A DNA stretch of 53,920 nucleotides from Mucilaginibacter phenanthrenivorans (GTDB lineage Bacteria > Bacteroidota > Bacteroidia > Sphingobacteriales > Sphingobacteriaceae), in the NCBI RefSeq assembly GCF_024721155.1, contig NZ_JAHVAP010000020.1, forward strand, positions 1 to 53,920, read 5' to 3'. The notes under the pieces are model-generated. The model made no database searches and was not told the origin of the DNA. It was given only the letters and a program-made list of their open reading frames with translations. A program made the translations under genes and the position numbers. Below, piece after piece: positions 41,772 through 49,805 of this stretch. Position 1 is the stretch's first letter; every line of letters starts with the position of its first letter.

Positions 41772-43016
41772 TTACTGGTAGCGGTTTGCATCAAACAATC
41801 CTGCCTCAATAAGCGGCTTCTCGCCATTAAACGCATCTGCTATCAGTTTACCGGTAGCCGGTGCCAATCCCAAACCTATCATTGCATGCCCGGTTGCAAT
41901 CGCAAGGTTTTTATATTTACTTGATATCCCGATATAAGGCAACCCATCCGGCGAACATGGCCTGAAACCAAACCAAACATCCTTTTCGTTTGGCACAGGC
42001 AATTTGAACTCAGGAAAATATTTTGGTACGGATTCAACAATACCTCTTACCCGGTTCATGTTCACCTGTTTGTTGATCTTGCCGATCTCCATGGTGCCGC
42101 CAAAACGGATGCCGCCATTCATAGGTGTTATCGCAACCCTGGCCTCGCAGAGGATAGAGGGGATCGTCATTTTTTTAACCGGGTCATTCACCATAAAAGA
42201 GTAACCTTTACCCGGCATCAGCGGGATATTTAACCCGGCCAGCTTAGCGATTCCCGGCGACCATGAGCCACCTGCAATTACATAGTTATCAGCAGTAAAT
42301 TCCTTATCCTTAGTACTTACCGACGTTATTTTATTGCCATCCTGGTTTTTTTTTGTCACCTCGGTATTCCTGTGAATACGGACGCCTTCAGCTTCTAAGT
42401 ATTTTACCAACCCCTTCATTAACTTATTCGGCGACATGTGGGAGTCACAATGGTAATGTACCGCGCCTAAAATGTCAAGCTCAATGCCAGGCTGAAGTTT
42501 GTGGGTTTCTTCGGGAGTTAAATACTGCGCATCAAGGCCTAGATTTGTTGCCTTTTCAACCATGTGGATTTCTTCTTCCTCAACCTTTTGCGACTTAAAA
42601 AGCATCAGGATCCCCTTATCCTCCAAACCAAAATCAATTCCGGATTCCTTTTCAAATTCGTGGTATAGATTTCGGCTCAACAGCGAGATGTCACGCAGCC
42701 CGCCCGCAGAACGCTCCACATGTTTTTTGGTGGCGCTTTTCATGAATTTTAAGCCCCAGCCTATCAGATCTTTGTTGAACGAAGGCTTAACATAAAACGG
42801 GCTCTTGCTATCAAACATCCACCTTATGCCCTGCTCAATCATTCCCGGCGATGCCAGCGGAACAAAGTGGCTTGGTGTAACCATACCGGCATTGCCGTAT
42901 GAACAGTTATCTGATAGGTCGCCCTGTTCTAAAATATCAACTTCCCATCCTGATTTGTGCAGGTAATAAGCCGAAAATAAACCTATTACACCACCCCCTA
43001 TTATTATTGCCTTCAT
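41772..43016 (-). CDS. FAD-dependent D-amino acid dehydrogenase, probable D-hydroxyproline dehydrogenase
   Basis: 414 residues, DadA type. The start MKAIIIGGGVIGLFSAYYLH is the FAD dinucleotide-binding motif with the acidic end at DILEQGD; the upstream extension to 43061 runs into repeat copy B and is rejected. SYGNAGMVTPSHFVPLASPGM and the C-terminal GHAMIGLGLAPATGKLIAD are family marks. Beside a hydroxyproline epimerase it likely oxidises cis-4-hydroxy-D-proline to pyrroline-4-hydroxy-2-carboxylate, feeding electrons to the respiratory chain. Alternatively it could be a general D-amino acid dehydrogenase. Confidence 0.85.
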   Translation of the reverse strand: MKAIIIGGGVIGLFSAYYLHKSGWEVDILEQGDLSDNCSYGNAGMVTPSHFVPLASPGMIEQGIRWMFDSKSPFYVKPSFNKDLIGWGLKFMKSATKKHVERSAGGLRDISLLSRNLYHEFEKESGIDFGLEDKGILMLFKSQKVEEEEIHMVEKATNLGLDAQYLTPEETHKLQPGIELDILGAVHYHCDSHMSPNKLMKGLVKYLEAEGVRIHRNTEVTKKNQDGNKITSVSTKDKEFTADNYVIAGGSWSPGIAKLAGLNIPLMPGKGYSFMVNDPVKKMTIPSILCEARVAITPMNGGIRFGGTMEIGKINKQVNMNRVRGIVESVPKYFPEFKLPVPNEKDVWFGFRPCSPDGLPYIGISSKYKNLAIATGHAMIGLGLAPATGKLIADAFNGEKPLIEAGLFDANRYQ

Positions 43017-43055
43017 AACGCCCTTATTTCTAAATAAATAATCACTAATAAACTT

Positions 43056-43177
43056 TGTCATTGCGAGCGAGGAACGAGCGCGGCAACCTCGTCGCTGGAT
43101 TAGCCGCTTAGCATGTTCTACACCTTTTTTGCCGCTCTGTATAGCTAAGAGTTTGCCGCGCTACGCTCGCAATGACA
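43056..43177. repeat. Palindromic repeat, copy B (122 bp)
   Basis: The terminal inverted repeat is TGTCATTGCGAGCG / CGCTCGCAATGACA (14 bp). The inner GCCGCTCTGTATAGC is shared with copies C and D. The first 40 bases are identical to copy C, in the same orientation and of the same length. Confidence 0.92.
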
Positions 43178-43190
43178 ATATTTTTTTGAT

Positions 43191-43496
43191 TCAATCATAC
43201 CAGCCGTCACTTAAATCGACCCATGACGGATTTACTGATAAGATCAGATCTATTTTCTTTTGCCTCGATCCACCTTTTAATTGTTTTTCTCTTGCAATTG
43301 CATCCTGTATCCATTGATATTCTTCATAATAAACAAGCTTGTTAATCGCATACTTTGAAGTAAACCCATCATGAACTTTGTTTTTATGTTGCCAAACACG
43401 ATTTTCCAGTTCACTTGTTACACCAACATAAAACGTTGTGTTTGACTTATTGGTGAGGATATAAACTGAATATTCGTGTCTTTTAGCAAATCGCAT
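43191..43496 (-). CDS. Small GIY-YIG nuclease-domain protein
   Basis: 101 residues from MRFAKRHEYSVYIL; a start at 43514 would add six residues. The domain is complete: VYIL and YVGVT are the GIY and YIG elements, Arg33 in ENRVWQHK is the catalytic Arg, and Glu70 in AREKQLKG the metal Glu. Single-domain proteins of this type are common and mostly uncharacterised. The gene sits between repeat copies B (13 bases from its stop) and C (4 to 22 bases from its start) and interrupts the hydroxyproline gene set. That arrangement suggests a mobile unit whose nuclease may act on the repeats. Confidence 0.9.
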   Translation of the reverse strand: MRFAKRHEYSVYILTNKSNTTFYVGVTSELENRVWQHKNKVHDGFTSKYAINKLVYYEEYQWIQDAIAREKQLKGGSRQKKIDLILSVNPSWVDLSDGWYD

Positions 43497-43518
43497 AAAT
43501 ACAAAATTTAACAAACCA

Positions 43519-43640
43519 TGTCATTGCGAGCGAGGAACGAGCGCGGCAACCTCGTCGCGCAAAGAGCAGCTTAGCAAGTTCTACACGTTTCTGGCCGCTC
43601 TGTATGGCTACGAGTTTGCCACGCTGCGCTCGCAATGACA
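43519..43640. repeat. Palindromic repeat, copy C (122 bp)
   Basis: Same length and orientation as copy B, with its first 40 bases identical and most of the rest alike. Outer bases A and T extend the terminal inverted repeat by one pair (43518-43641). It ends 17 bases before the stop of the epimerase gene. Confidence 0.92.
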
Positions 43641-43656
43641 TATTGGATAGTGGGGC

Positions 43657-44658
43657 TTATATCACCTGGAACCCAAATGCATACGGATCCTCATCATCTA
43701 TTTTAATTGTATTGTACCCATACACCCTTGCCCAGCCTTCAATGCCCGGGATAATTGCCGGTTGATCGCCTATCATCACCTCATCCTCAACAGTTCCGAT
43801 AAACTGGCTGCCGATGATGCTTTCGTGGATAAACTTGTCGCCCTTTTTCAATTTGCCCTTGGCGTGCCATTGCGCCATCCGCGCCGATGTACCTGTTCCG
43901 CATGGTGAACGGTCAATCGCCTTATCCCCATAAAAAACTGCGTTACGTGCTGTAGCTTCAGGAGAGATTGTCTTACCCGTCCAAAGAATATGTGAGCAGC
44001 CGTTAATGGTTGGGTTTTGCGGGTGAACGAATGTGTATTTCTCATTTATCCGTTTTCTTAAAACTCTGCTCCACGAAATCAGCTGATCGGCGGTAAAATC
44101 CTCAAGTCCTTTAAAGTTTGGTTGCGGATCAACTATGGCGTAATAATTTCCGCCGTAGCTTACATCAACGGTAAGCATACCCAGGTCAGGACATTCAACT
44201 TCCAGGTTTTCAGCAGCCAGGTAGGAGGCCACGTTGGTCAGCTTTACCGACTTGACTTTTGCGCCTTCCTGTTTGTATTCGATCAATACCAAACCGGCAG
44301 GGGCTTCCATCCTGATAACGCCCGGTGTTTTCGGTGTGATCAAACCTTCTTCAACAGCAATAGTGATCGTTCCGATCGTTCCGTGCCCGCACATGGGCAG
44401 GCAACCGCTGGTTTCAATAAACAGCACGGCTACATCATTCGCGGGGTCGTGAGGCGGATAAAGAATACTGCCCGACATCATATCATGCCCTCTTGGTTCG
44501 TACATCAAACCTTTGCGGATCCAATCATACTCCTTTAAAAAGTGCTGGCGTTTCTCGCTCATGTTGTTGCCTTCCAGGTTTGGTCCCCCGCCGGCCACAA
44601 GCCTAACCGGGTTACCACAAGTGTGGGCATCTATACAGAAAAATGTTTTAGTCGACAT
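43657..44658 (-). CDS. 4-hydroxyproline 2-epimerase (proline racemase family)
   Basis: 333 residues. Both catalytic Cys are present: Cys90 in GCLPMCGHGTIG and Cys253 in DRSPCGTGTSARMA, so it is an epimerase or racemase, not the Thr/Cys dehydratase type. MCGHGTIG, rather than the racemase MCGHNT form, favours 4-hydroxyproline epimerase. It converts trans-4-hydroxy-L-proline to cis-4-hydroxy-D-proline. The longer frame to 44736 is rejected because its first residues come from repeat copy D. Confidence 0.9.
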   Translation of the reverse strand: MSTKTFFCIDAHTCGNPVRLVAGGGPNLEGNNMSEKRQHFLKEYDWIRKGLMYEPRGHDMMSGSILYPPHDPANDVAVLFIETSGCLPMCGHGTIGTITIAVEEGLITPKTPGVIRMEAPAGLVLIEYKQEGAKVKSVKLTNVASYLAAENLEVECPDLGMLTVDVSYGGNYYAIVDPQPNFKGLEDFTADQLISWSRVLRKRINEKYTFVHPQNPTINGCSHILWTGKTISPEATARNAVFYGDKAIDRSPCGTGTSARMAQWHAKGKLKKGDKFIHESIIGSQFIGTVEDEVMIGDQPAIIPGIEGWARVYGYNTIKIDDEDPYAFGFQVI

Positions 44659-44680
44659 TGTTATTATTAATAGGGAACTC

Positions 44681-44764
44681 TTGTCATTGCGAGGAACGAA
44701 GCAATCGCAAACCTGTAGAGCCGCTCTGTATAGCATGCGGTTGCTTCGTTCCTCGCAATGACAA
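44681..44764. repeat. Palindromic repeat, copy D (84 bp)
   Basis: Arms 44681-44704 and 44741-44764 are exact 24-base complements and continue with one mismatch. It is a shorter subtype (GAGGAACGAAGCAATCGC arm) sharing the ends and the inner GCCGCTCTGTATAGC with copies B and C. Confidence 0.92.
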
Positions 44765-44775
44765 ATTTTATTAAA

Positions 44776-46350
44776 TTATTTCTTCCATTCATTATTAAAC
44801 AATCGCCAGATGTTAAGTGGGTTGCCGGTTTTTAATTCGTCGGGCAATAATTCTTCATTCCAGTTTTGCCATGCCACCGGCCTAACAAACCGTTTGATTG
44901 ACGATATGCCTACCGATGTAAACCTGCTATCAGAGGTTGAGGGAAATGGGCCGCCATGTTGGATGGCATTGCCTACTTCAACACCTGTTGGCGGACCGTT
45001 TAATATCACTCGGCCTGCTAAGTTTACCAGTTTATCAGTGATGCTTTTATAGTTTGCCAGCTCGTCGCTTTCGGTCATGATGGTGGCGGTTAGCTGCCCA
45101 TGTAACGAATCAACAACCTGCTCCATCTGTGCGACATCATCGGCAACAACCAACATGGAGTATGGCCCGAAAACTTCTTCCTTAAATTTTTCGTCGGCTA
45201 AAAATGCTGCTGCAGTTATTTCAGTTACCACGGCAACGCCCTGATTGATTTTGCTGTTGTCGATCTTATCTGATTGTGCAATTATCGAAACCGAATCGTC
45301 AGCAATGATGCCGCCGGATAGTTTATTAAAGTTTGCGCAAATGCCCGGCGTAAGCATAGTAGCTGAATTTACATCTGCTATAGCAATTGCAAGTGCGTTT
45401 TTAAACCGATCTAAAGCATCTGATTTAATAGCAATTAATAAACCTGGCTGGGTGCAAAATTGCCCTGCGTTGGCAGTTATTGATGCTGATAATTTTGCCA
45501 GATCTTCAGCACGATTTTCCAGCGCCTTCGGTAAAAATATGATTGGGTTTGTGCTGCCCATTTCAGCAAATACCGGGATAGGTTCGTAACGTTCACGCGC
45601 CATTTTCACCAATGCCATTCCGCCTTTAAACGAGCCTGTAAAAGTTACTATTTTGGTTTTTGGGTGCTTTACCAATGCCTCGCCGATTGCGTAGCCGTCA
45701 TCATATAAAATGGAAAATACACCCTCCGGCATCCCCGTTTTTTCAGCAGCCTTCTTAATGGCTTCTGCTACCAGGGCGCTTGTGCCGGGATGCGCCGGAT
45801 GCGCCTTTACAATTACCGGGCAACCTGCAGCCAAAGCTGCGGCAGTATCCCCACCGGCAACAGAAAACGCCATCGGGAAATTGCTCGCACCAAACACAAC
45901 GCATGGGCCCAGTGGCACCATCATCTTACGGATATCTATTCTCGGCAATGGCTGACGATCAGGGATAGCGGTATCAATTATAGCTTCTACCCATGAACCT
46001 TCATCCAGCAAATCGGCAAACATTTTTAACTGGTTGGTGGTGCGGCCGCGTTCCCCCTGTAAACGGGTATCGGGTAAACCGCTTTCCAGCATGGCGCGCT
46101 CAATTAACGGCGGACCGATAGCTATAATCTCTTCTGCTATGCTACGTAAAAAGGCAGCCTTCTTCTCTCCGCTGATGTTGCGGTAAGTAGCAAAGGCTTT
46201 GTCGGCCAGTTCCATTGCTGCATTAGCTTCTGAGATACTTGCTGCGTAAAACTCGCCGGGAAGATCTGTCCCCAGGGATGGATCAACTGCCTTGAATTTA
46301 TTGCCAAGTTCGGGCTGGTAATTGTAGCCTATTAAATTTCTTGTTTCCAT
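44776..46350 (-). CDS. Alpha-ketoglutarate semialdehyde dehydrogenase
   Basis: 524 residues, aldehyde dehydrogenase superfamily. GASNFPMAFSVAGGDTAAALAAG, catalytic Glu263 in FAEMGSTNPI and catalytic Cys299 in NAGQFCTQPG match the 2,5-dioxopentanoate dehydrogenase group. It oxidises alpha-ketoglutarate semialdehyde to 2-oxoglutarate with NAD(P), the last step of hydroxyproline breakdown, and also of arabinose or glucarate pathways. It lies between epimerase and deaminase genes on the same strand. Confidence 0.9.
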   Translation of the reverse strand: METRNLIGYNYQPELGNKFKAVDPSLGTDLPGEFYAASISEANAAMELADKAFATYRNISGEKKAAFLRSIAEEIIAIGPPLIERAMLESGLPDTRLQGERGRTTNQLKMFADLLDEGSWVEAIIDTAIPDRQPLPRIDIRKMMVPLGPCVVFGASNFPMAFSVAGGDTAAALAAGCPVIVKAHPAHPGTSALVAEAIKKAAEKTGMPEGVFSILYDDGYAIGEALVKHPKTKIVTFTGSFKGGMALVKMARERYEPIPVFAEMGSTNPIIFLPKALENRAEDLAKLSASITANAGQFCTQPGLLIAIKSDALDRFKNALAIAIADVNSATMLTPGICANFNKLSGGIIADDSVSIIAQSDKIDNSKINQGVAVVTEITAAAFLADEKFKEEVFGPYSMLVVADDVAQMEQVVDSLHGQLTATIMTESDELANYKSITDKLVNLAGRVILNGPPTGVEVGNAIQHGGPFPSTSDSRFTSVGISSIKRFVRPVAWQNWNEELLPDELKTGNPLNIWRLFNNEWKK

Positions 46351-46375
46351 AGTATGTGAATTTTAAAAACATGCC

Positions 46376-46407
46376 GGATTTACGAAGTTTTTAAACTCCG
46401 CAAATCC
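46376..46407. repeat. Short palindromic element
   Basis: GGATTT, CG and AGTTT on the left pair with AAACT, CG and AAATCC on the right, with two single mismatches and a two-base centre. It is a third palindrome type in the hydroxyproline gene set, in the 108-base gap between deaminase and dehydrogenase. Confidence 0.65.
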
Positions 46408-46458
46408 TTCTGCTACAAAATTGGGGAAATGTTTTTAACTAACCCCGCTCTTCCTCAC

Positions 46459-47376
46459 TTAAACACCCCAGCTACCAACAGGTAATTCAGGACGATTAGC
46501 AATGGCGTTATCAATGATCGATAAAATCCTTTTGCGTTCTTCGCCAACAAGCGGCAAACGCGGTGCCCGTACGTTTTCGGTACCAAGGCCGGTTTGTGTT
46601 TCAGCAAGCTTGATATATTGTACAAGCTTAGGGTGAATATCCAATTCCAGCACAGGTAAAAACCAACGGTATATTTTCAAAGCCTCCTGGTGACGGCCTT
46701 GCTTTGCTAAATTAAAAATAGCAACAGTTTCCCTGGGGAATGCATCAACTAAACCGGCAACCCAACCATCAGCTCCCATAAAAAGGCTCTCAAGGGCCAG
46801 CGTGTCAACACCTGTCATAAGTTTAAACCTGTCGCCAAAACGGTTGATCATCCGGGTAACGTTGCTCACGTCGCGGGTTGATTCTTTTACCGCCTGGATG
46901 TTTTCGTATTTTGACAATTCTTCAAACATATCCAGCGTAACTTCAATTTTATAATCGTAAGGATTATTGTAGATCATAATTGGCAGCGGTGTGCTTTTGG
47001 CAACAGTTGCAAAGTACTCCAGTGTTTCCTGCTTATCAGCAAGGTAACGCAGCGGGGGCAGCATCATCAAACCATCCGCACCGTATTTCAACGCATTTTC
47101 GGCACATAATAGTGCGGCCTTAGTGGTTTGCTCAGCGATATTTAATATTACATAAGCGCGCTTGTTTACCGTTTTAACAGTTTGTTTCAGCAACTCGATT
47201 TTTTCTACATCGCTCAATACACTAGCTTCGCCTAACGAACCACCGATGATGATACCTTTTGCACCTGCTTCTAATTGTGCTTCGATGTTTTTATCGAATG
47301 CCTCAAAATCCATTTCATCATTGTCATTGAATTTTGTAGTTACTGCCGGGAATACCCCTTTCCAAATTATGCTCAT
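46459..47376 (-). CDS. DapA-family enzyme, probable pyrroline-4-hydroxy-2-carboxylate deaminase
   Basis: 305 residues, TIM barrel of the dihydrodipicolinate synthase family. The Schiff-base Lys164 is in IQAVKEST and the Tyr136 of MIYNNPYDY is present. GGSLGEASVL replaces the GTTGE substrate loop of DapA itself, pointing to a different substrate. By context it deaminates the dehydrogenase product to alpha-ketoglutarate semialdehyde. It is the first of the four catabolic genes in transcription order. Confidence 0.88.
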   Translation of the reverse strand: MSIIWKGVFPAVTTKFNDNDEMDFEAFDKNIEAQLEAGAKGIIIGGSLGEASVLSDVEKIELLKQTVKTVNKRAYVILNIAEQTTKAALLCAENALKYGADGLMMLPPLRYLADKQETLEYFATVAKSTPLPIMIYNNPYDYKIEVTLDMFEELSKYENIQAVKESTRDVSNVTRMINRFGDRFKLMTGVDTLALESLFMGADGWVAGLVDAFPRETVAIFNLAKQGRHQEALKIYRWFLPVLELDIHPKLVQYIKLAETQTGLGTENVRAPRLPLVGEERKRILSIIDNAIANRPELPVGSWGV

Positions 47377-47388
47377 GTTATGCCTCTC

Positions 47389-47490
47389 TAAATCTCTCCT
47401 AAAGGAGAGACTTTCTATTTTATTGTTTTTTACTTTGTTATTTACACTTTTTTAAGCCCTCTCCCTTTAGGGGAGGGTTTGGGTGGGGCT
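47389..47490. repeat. Inverted pair of CTCTCC-type palindromes
   Basis: CTCTCCTAAAGGAGAG (47394-47409 region) and CCCTCTCCCTTTAGGGGAGGG (47459-47479 region) are each hairpins and lie in opposite orientation with an AT-rich centre. The right unit continues TTTGGGTGGGGCTTTT. This fills the gap between the GH27 and DapA-family genes and may end or weaken transcription there. Confidence 0.65.
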
Positions 47491-47491
47491 T

Positions 47492-49714
47492 TTACTTACT
47501 CAGCTTCATCAGCATCACTCCATGCGGAGCAACCTTAACCGAATAAGTGTTACCGCTGGTTATAATATATTTTTGCTGCCATACGTCACGGATCTTTGTC
47601 AACCCCTTTAAATCGTTTTCATCACGGTTTAACGTAATGGTTTGATATTTATCTGATGTATTGAATAATCCTACAGCCTTGCCGCCATCTGCCAGGTCCT
47701 TTATCCATACCTGGTAATCCGCTTCTTTAATCGCCTGGTGTGCTTCTTTACCTAATGCATCCTGGTCAATGGCCAGTACTTCGTCATTTGTTAACAGGCC
47801 AAGTGTAAACTTGTCCAATTTGCCCATATCGCAGCCTATTAATAATGGCGATGATAAAAGGCTCCACAAGCTGATATGTGTATATTGTTCATCAGGGGTT
47901 AAGCGTGAGTTATGTTGATTATCGCCCCAGCCTACTTTTCCTACTACCAGCATGTCCGGGTCATTAAAGTGTCCTGGCTGTGCGTAAGGACCGTCAGCTA
48001 TTTGGTGAAATCCAATGGTCGACATGCTTTTCCAGGTGTCTTCAATATCGCCGGTACTTCTCCAGCTGTTGCCGCCAACTTCGGCGCCCCATTTCCAAAC
48101 ATCGCCCATACCATATTGGCAAAAGCTGAACATGATATCACGCGGAATTTTATCAAGCGATGCCCGCATCACCTGGTAAGGTTTTTTCATATCATCAAGC
48201 GTTGGGTTTTTAGCCGTTACCTCGCTGTATGAACACCAGTCGTATTTTAAATAATCAATACCCCAGTCGCCGTAGGTTTTAGCGTCCTGGTCCTCATGCT
48301 GCCAGCTGCCCAAATAGCCGCCGCATGTACGCGGGCCGGGCGAAGAGTAGATCCCCATTTTTAAACCTAAGCTGTGTACATAATCAGTAGTCGCCTTCAT
48401 ATCCGGGAACTTCTGGTTGGTTACAATCTCGCCGCTTGCTGCACGTTGTTCAGCTTCCCATCCATCGTCTATATTCACATAGTTCCAGCCATGGGCGCTC
48501 AATTTTTCTATCATCGTCCTGGCAGCAGTACGAACGCGCTCATCGTTAACCGATAAACCGAACGCATTCCAGCTGTTCCAGCCGAGGGCAGGTGTAAGGC
48601 CAATTATATCGCCAATTTTTATGGTGAATTTTTTTGTATTGCTTCCAAGGTTGTTCTTCACGGTAAGCGTAACGGGGTAATCACCTTTTTTAGTTACCAC
48701 GCCTGTTATTATACCGGTATTAGCATCCAGCTTTAGTCCATCAGGCAAACCCTGCGCAGCATAAATCAGTGGTTTTTTACCACTTGCCGGGATTAAGTAT
48801 AAAAACGGATTGCCTGGCCTTGCTCCGTAAACGTCTGCGCCGTTGATCTTCGGCTTCGAGCTGGGATAGGGGGTAAGCACATAAGGCGTACCATCAGTTT
48901 TTGTGATCGATTTACCTGATTTTTCTTCCGTAAAAGTATAGCTCACTACGTAGGATTTCTTTTCCAGTCGTGCTATGCTAAAAGAGTAAGTAAAAGGTTT
49001 ACCTGCTGTAAAGTCGGCATCGTTTGTTTTTTCGTAAAGTACGGTTCCGTTTTCAGGATCTGTAACTTTAAATGCCAGCTTTCCTTTATATGCATAATTG
49101 CTGGTAGTTACCAATTTGATCGATTTATTTAAGCTGTTGTTATCACCATAACTAAACTCAGCATCGGTGTTTATACTTACAGGGTCCATCAGGTCGGCCA
49201 TGCTCAGGGTAAATTTATCGCCATATAAACCACCTGCGCCGCCGGTGTCAAAAATGCGGATAGCCAGCACGTTTTGCTTGTCCCATAAAATTGCCGGGTT
49301 ATTGGCCGCTATCGTGTAGCTGCGTGGCCCGTAGTTGCCGTTTTTTATATCACCCTTCTGACCGCCATATTTAGCTATCAGCTGGCCATTTAAATAAACT
49401 TCGTCGTTATCATCAACGTTATTAAGCGTAATCCGAAGGCTATCTTTTAAATACGATTTTTCCTTCAATGAAGATGGGATCACCAAGTGCGAACGGTACC
49501 AGCCAAAGCCATCAGTATTAGGATACCCTTGCGATTCCCAATCATAAGCCAGGTTAATGGGTTTCCAGTTAGCATCGTTATAAGTTGGCGATGCCCATTG
49601 GGTGGAATCACCGATGGCAAACTTCCATCCCTTGTCGATAGAAATTTCCTGTGCTGCAGCCTTAAGTGTAAAAGCCGCAGCCAGGCAGGTCAGTAAAAAA
49701 ATCTTTGTCTTCAT
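47492..49714 (-). CDS. Secreted GH27 alpha-galactosidase with N-terminal sandwich and Ig-like domains
   Basis: 740 residues. A signal peptide (about 1-21, ending KAAAQ) is followed by a beta-sandwich of the GH2 sugar-binding type (about 25-170), a linker domain (about 185-285), a putative Ig-like domain with GLPDGLKLDANTGIITGVVT (about 318-368), and a GH27 barrel beginning LTPALGWNSWNAFG (about 374). The nucleophile is Asp492 in DYLKYDWCSY and the acid/base Asp556 in RSTGDIEDTW. It would release terminal alpha-galactose, for example from plant galactosides or Ser-linked galactose of extensins. Confidence 0.92.
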   Translation of the reverse strand: MKTKIFLLTCLAAAFTLKAAAQEISIDKGWKFAIGDSTQWASPTYNDANWKPINLAYDWESQGYPNTDGFGWYRSHLVIPSSLKEKSYLKDSLRITLNNVDDNDEVYLNGQLIAKYGGQKGDIKNGNYGPRSYTIAANNPAILWDKQNVLAIRIFDTGGAGGLYGDKFTLSMADLMDPVSINTDAEFSYGDNNSLNKSIKLVTTSNYAYKGKLAFKVTDPENGTVLYEKTNDADFTAGKPFTYSFSIARLEKKSYVVSYTFTEEKSGKSITKTDGTPYVLTPYPSSKPKINGADVYGARPGNPFLYLIPASGKKPLIYAAQGLPDGLKLDANTGIITGVVTKKGDYPVTLTVKNNLGSNTKKFTIKIGDIIGLTPALGWNSWNAFGLSVNDERVRTAARTMIEKLSAHGWNYVNIDDGWEAEQRAASGEIVTNQKFPDMKATTDYVHSLGLKMGIYSSPGPRTCGGYLGSWQHEDQDAKTYGDWGIDYLKYDWCSYSEVTAKNPTLDDMKKPYQVMRASLDKIPRDIMFSFCQYGMGDVWKWGAEVGGNSWRSTGDIEDTWKSMSTIGFHQIADGPYAQPGHFNDPDMLVVGKVGWGDNQHNSRLTPDEQYTHISLWSLLSSPLLIGCDMGKLDKFTLGLLTNDEVLAIDQDALGKEAHQAIKEADYQVWIKDLADGGKAVGLFNTSDKYQTITLNRDENDLKGLTKIRDVWQQKYIITSGNTYSVKVAPHGVMLMKLSK

Positions 49715-49770
49715 TGATAATATTGATTTGATTGTTGGTTAACCGTAAAGGACGGCATTGGTTATACTGT

Positions 49771-49778
49771 CAAAACTA
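49771..49778 (-). promoter_or_regulatory. -7 element before the GH27 gene
   Basis: TAGTTTTG on the minus strand matches TAnnTTTG exactly, 57 bases before the start. No clear TTTG is at the expected distance. Confidence 0.4.
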
Positions 49779-49805
49779 CGGTTTATAAGTTTATTTCGTT
49801 ATCAA

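Noticed and set aside
43017..43061. Upstream extension of the hydroxyproline dehydrogenase
   Set aside because: The extension runs into repeat copy B; the FAD-binding motif starts exactly at the internal Met.
44659..44736. Upstream extension of the hydroxyproline epimerase
   Set aside because: Its first residues come from repeat copy D; family members start at MSTKTFFCIDAHTCGN.
41653..44764. Insertion sequences with a transposase
   Set aside because: No transposase frame lies inside any repeat; copies are 84-122 bp and near-palindromic, so they are REP- or MITE-like units.
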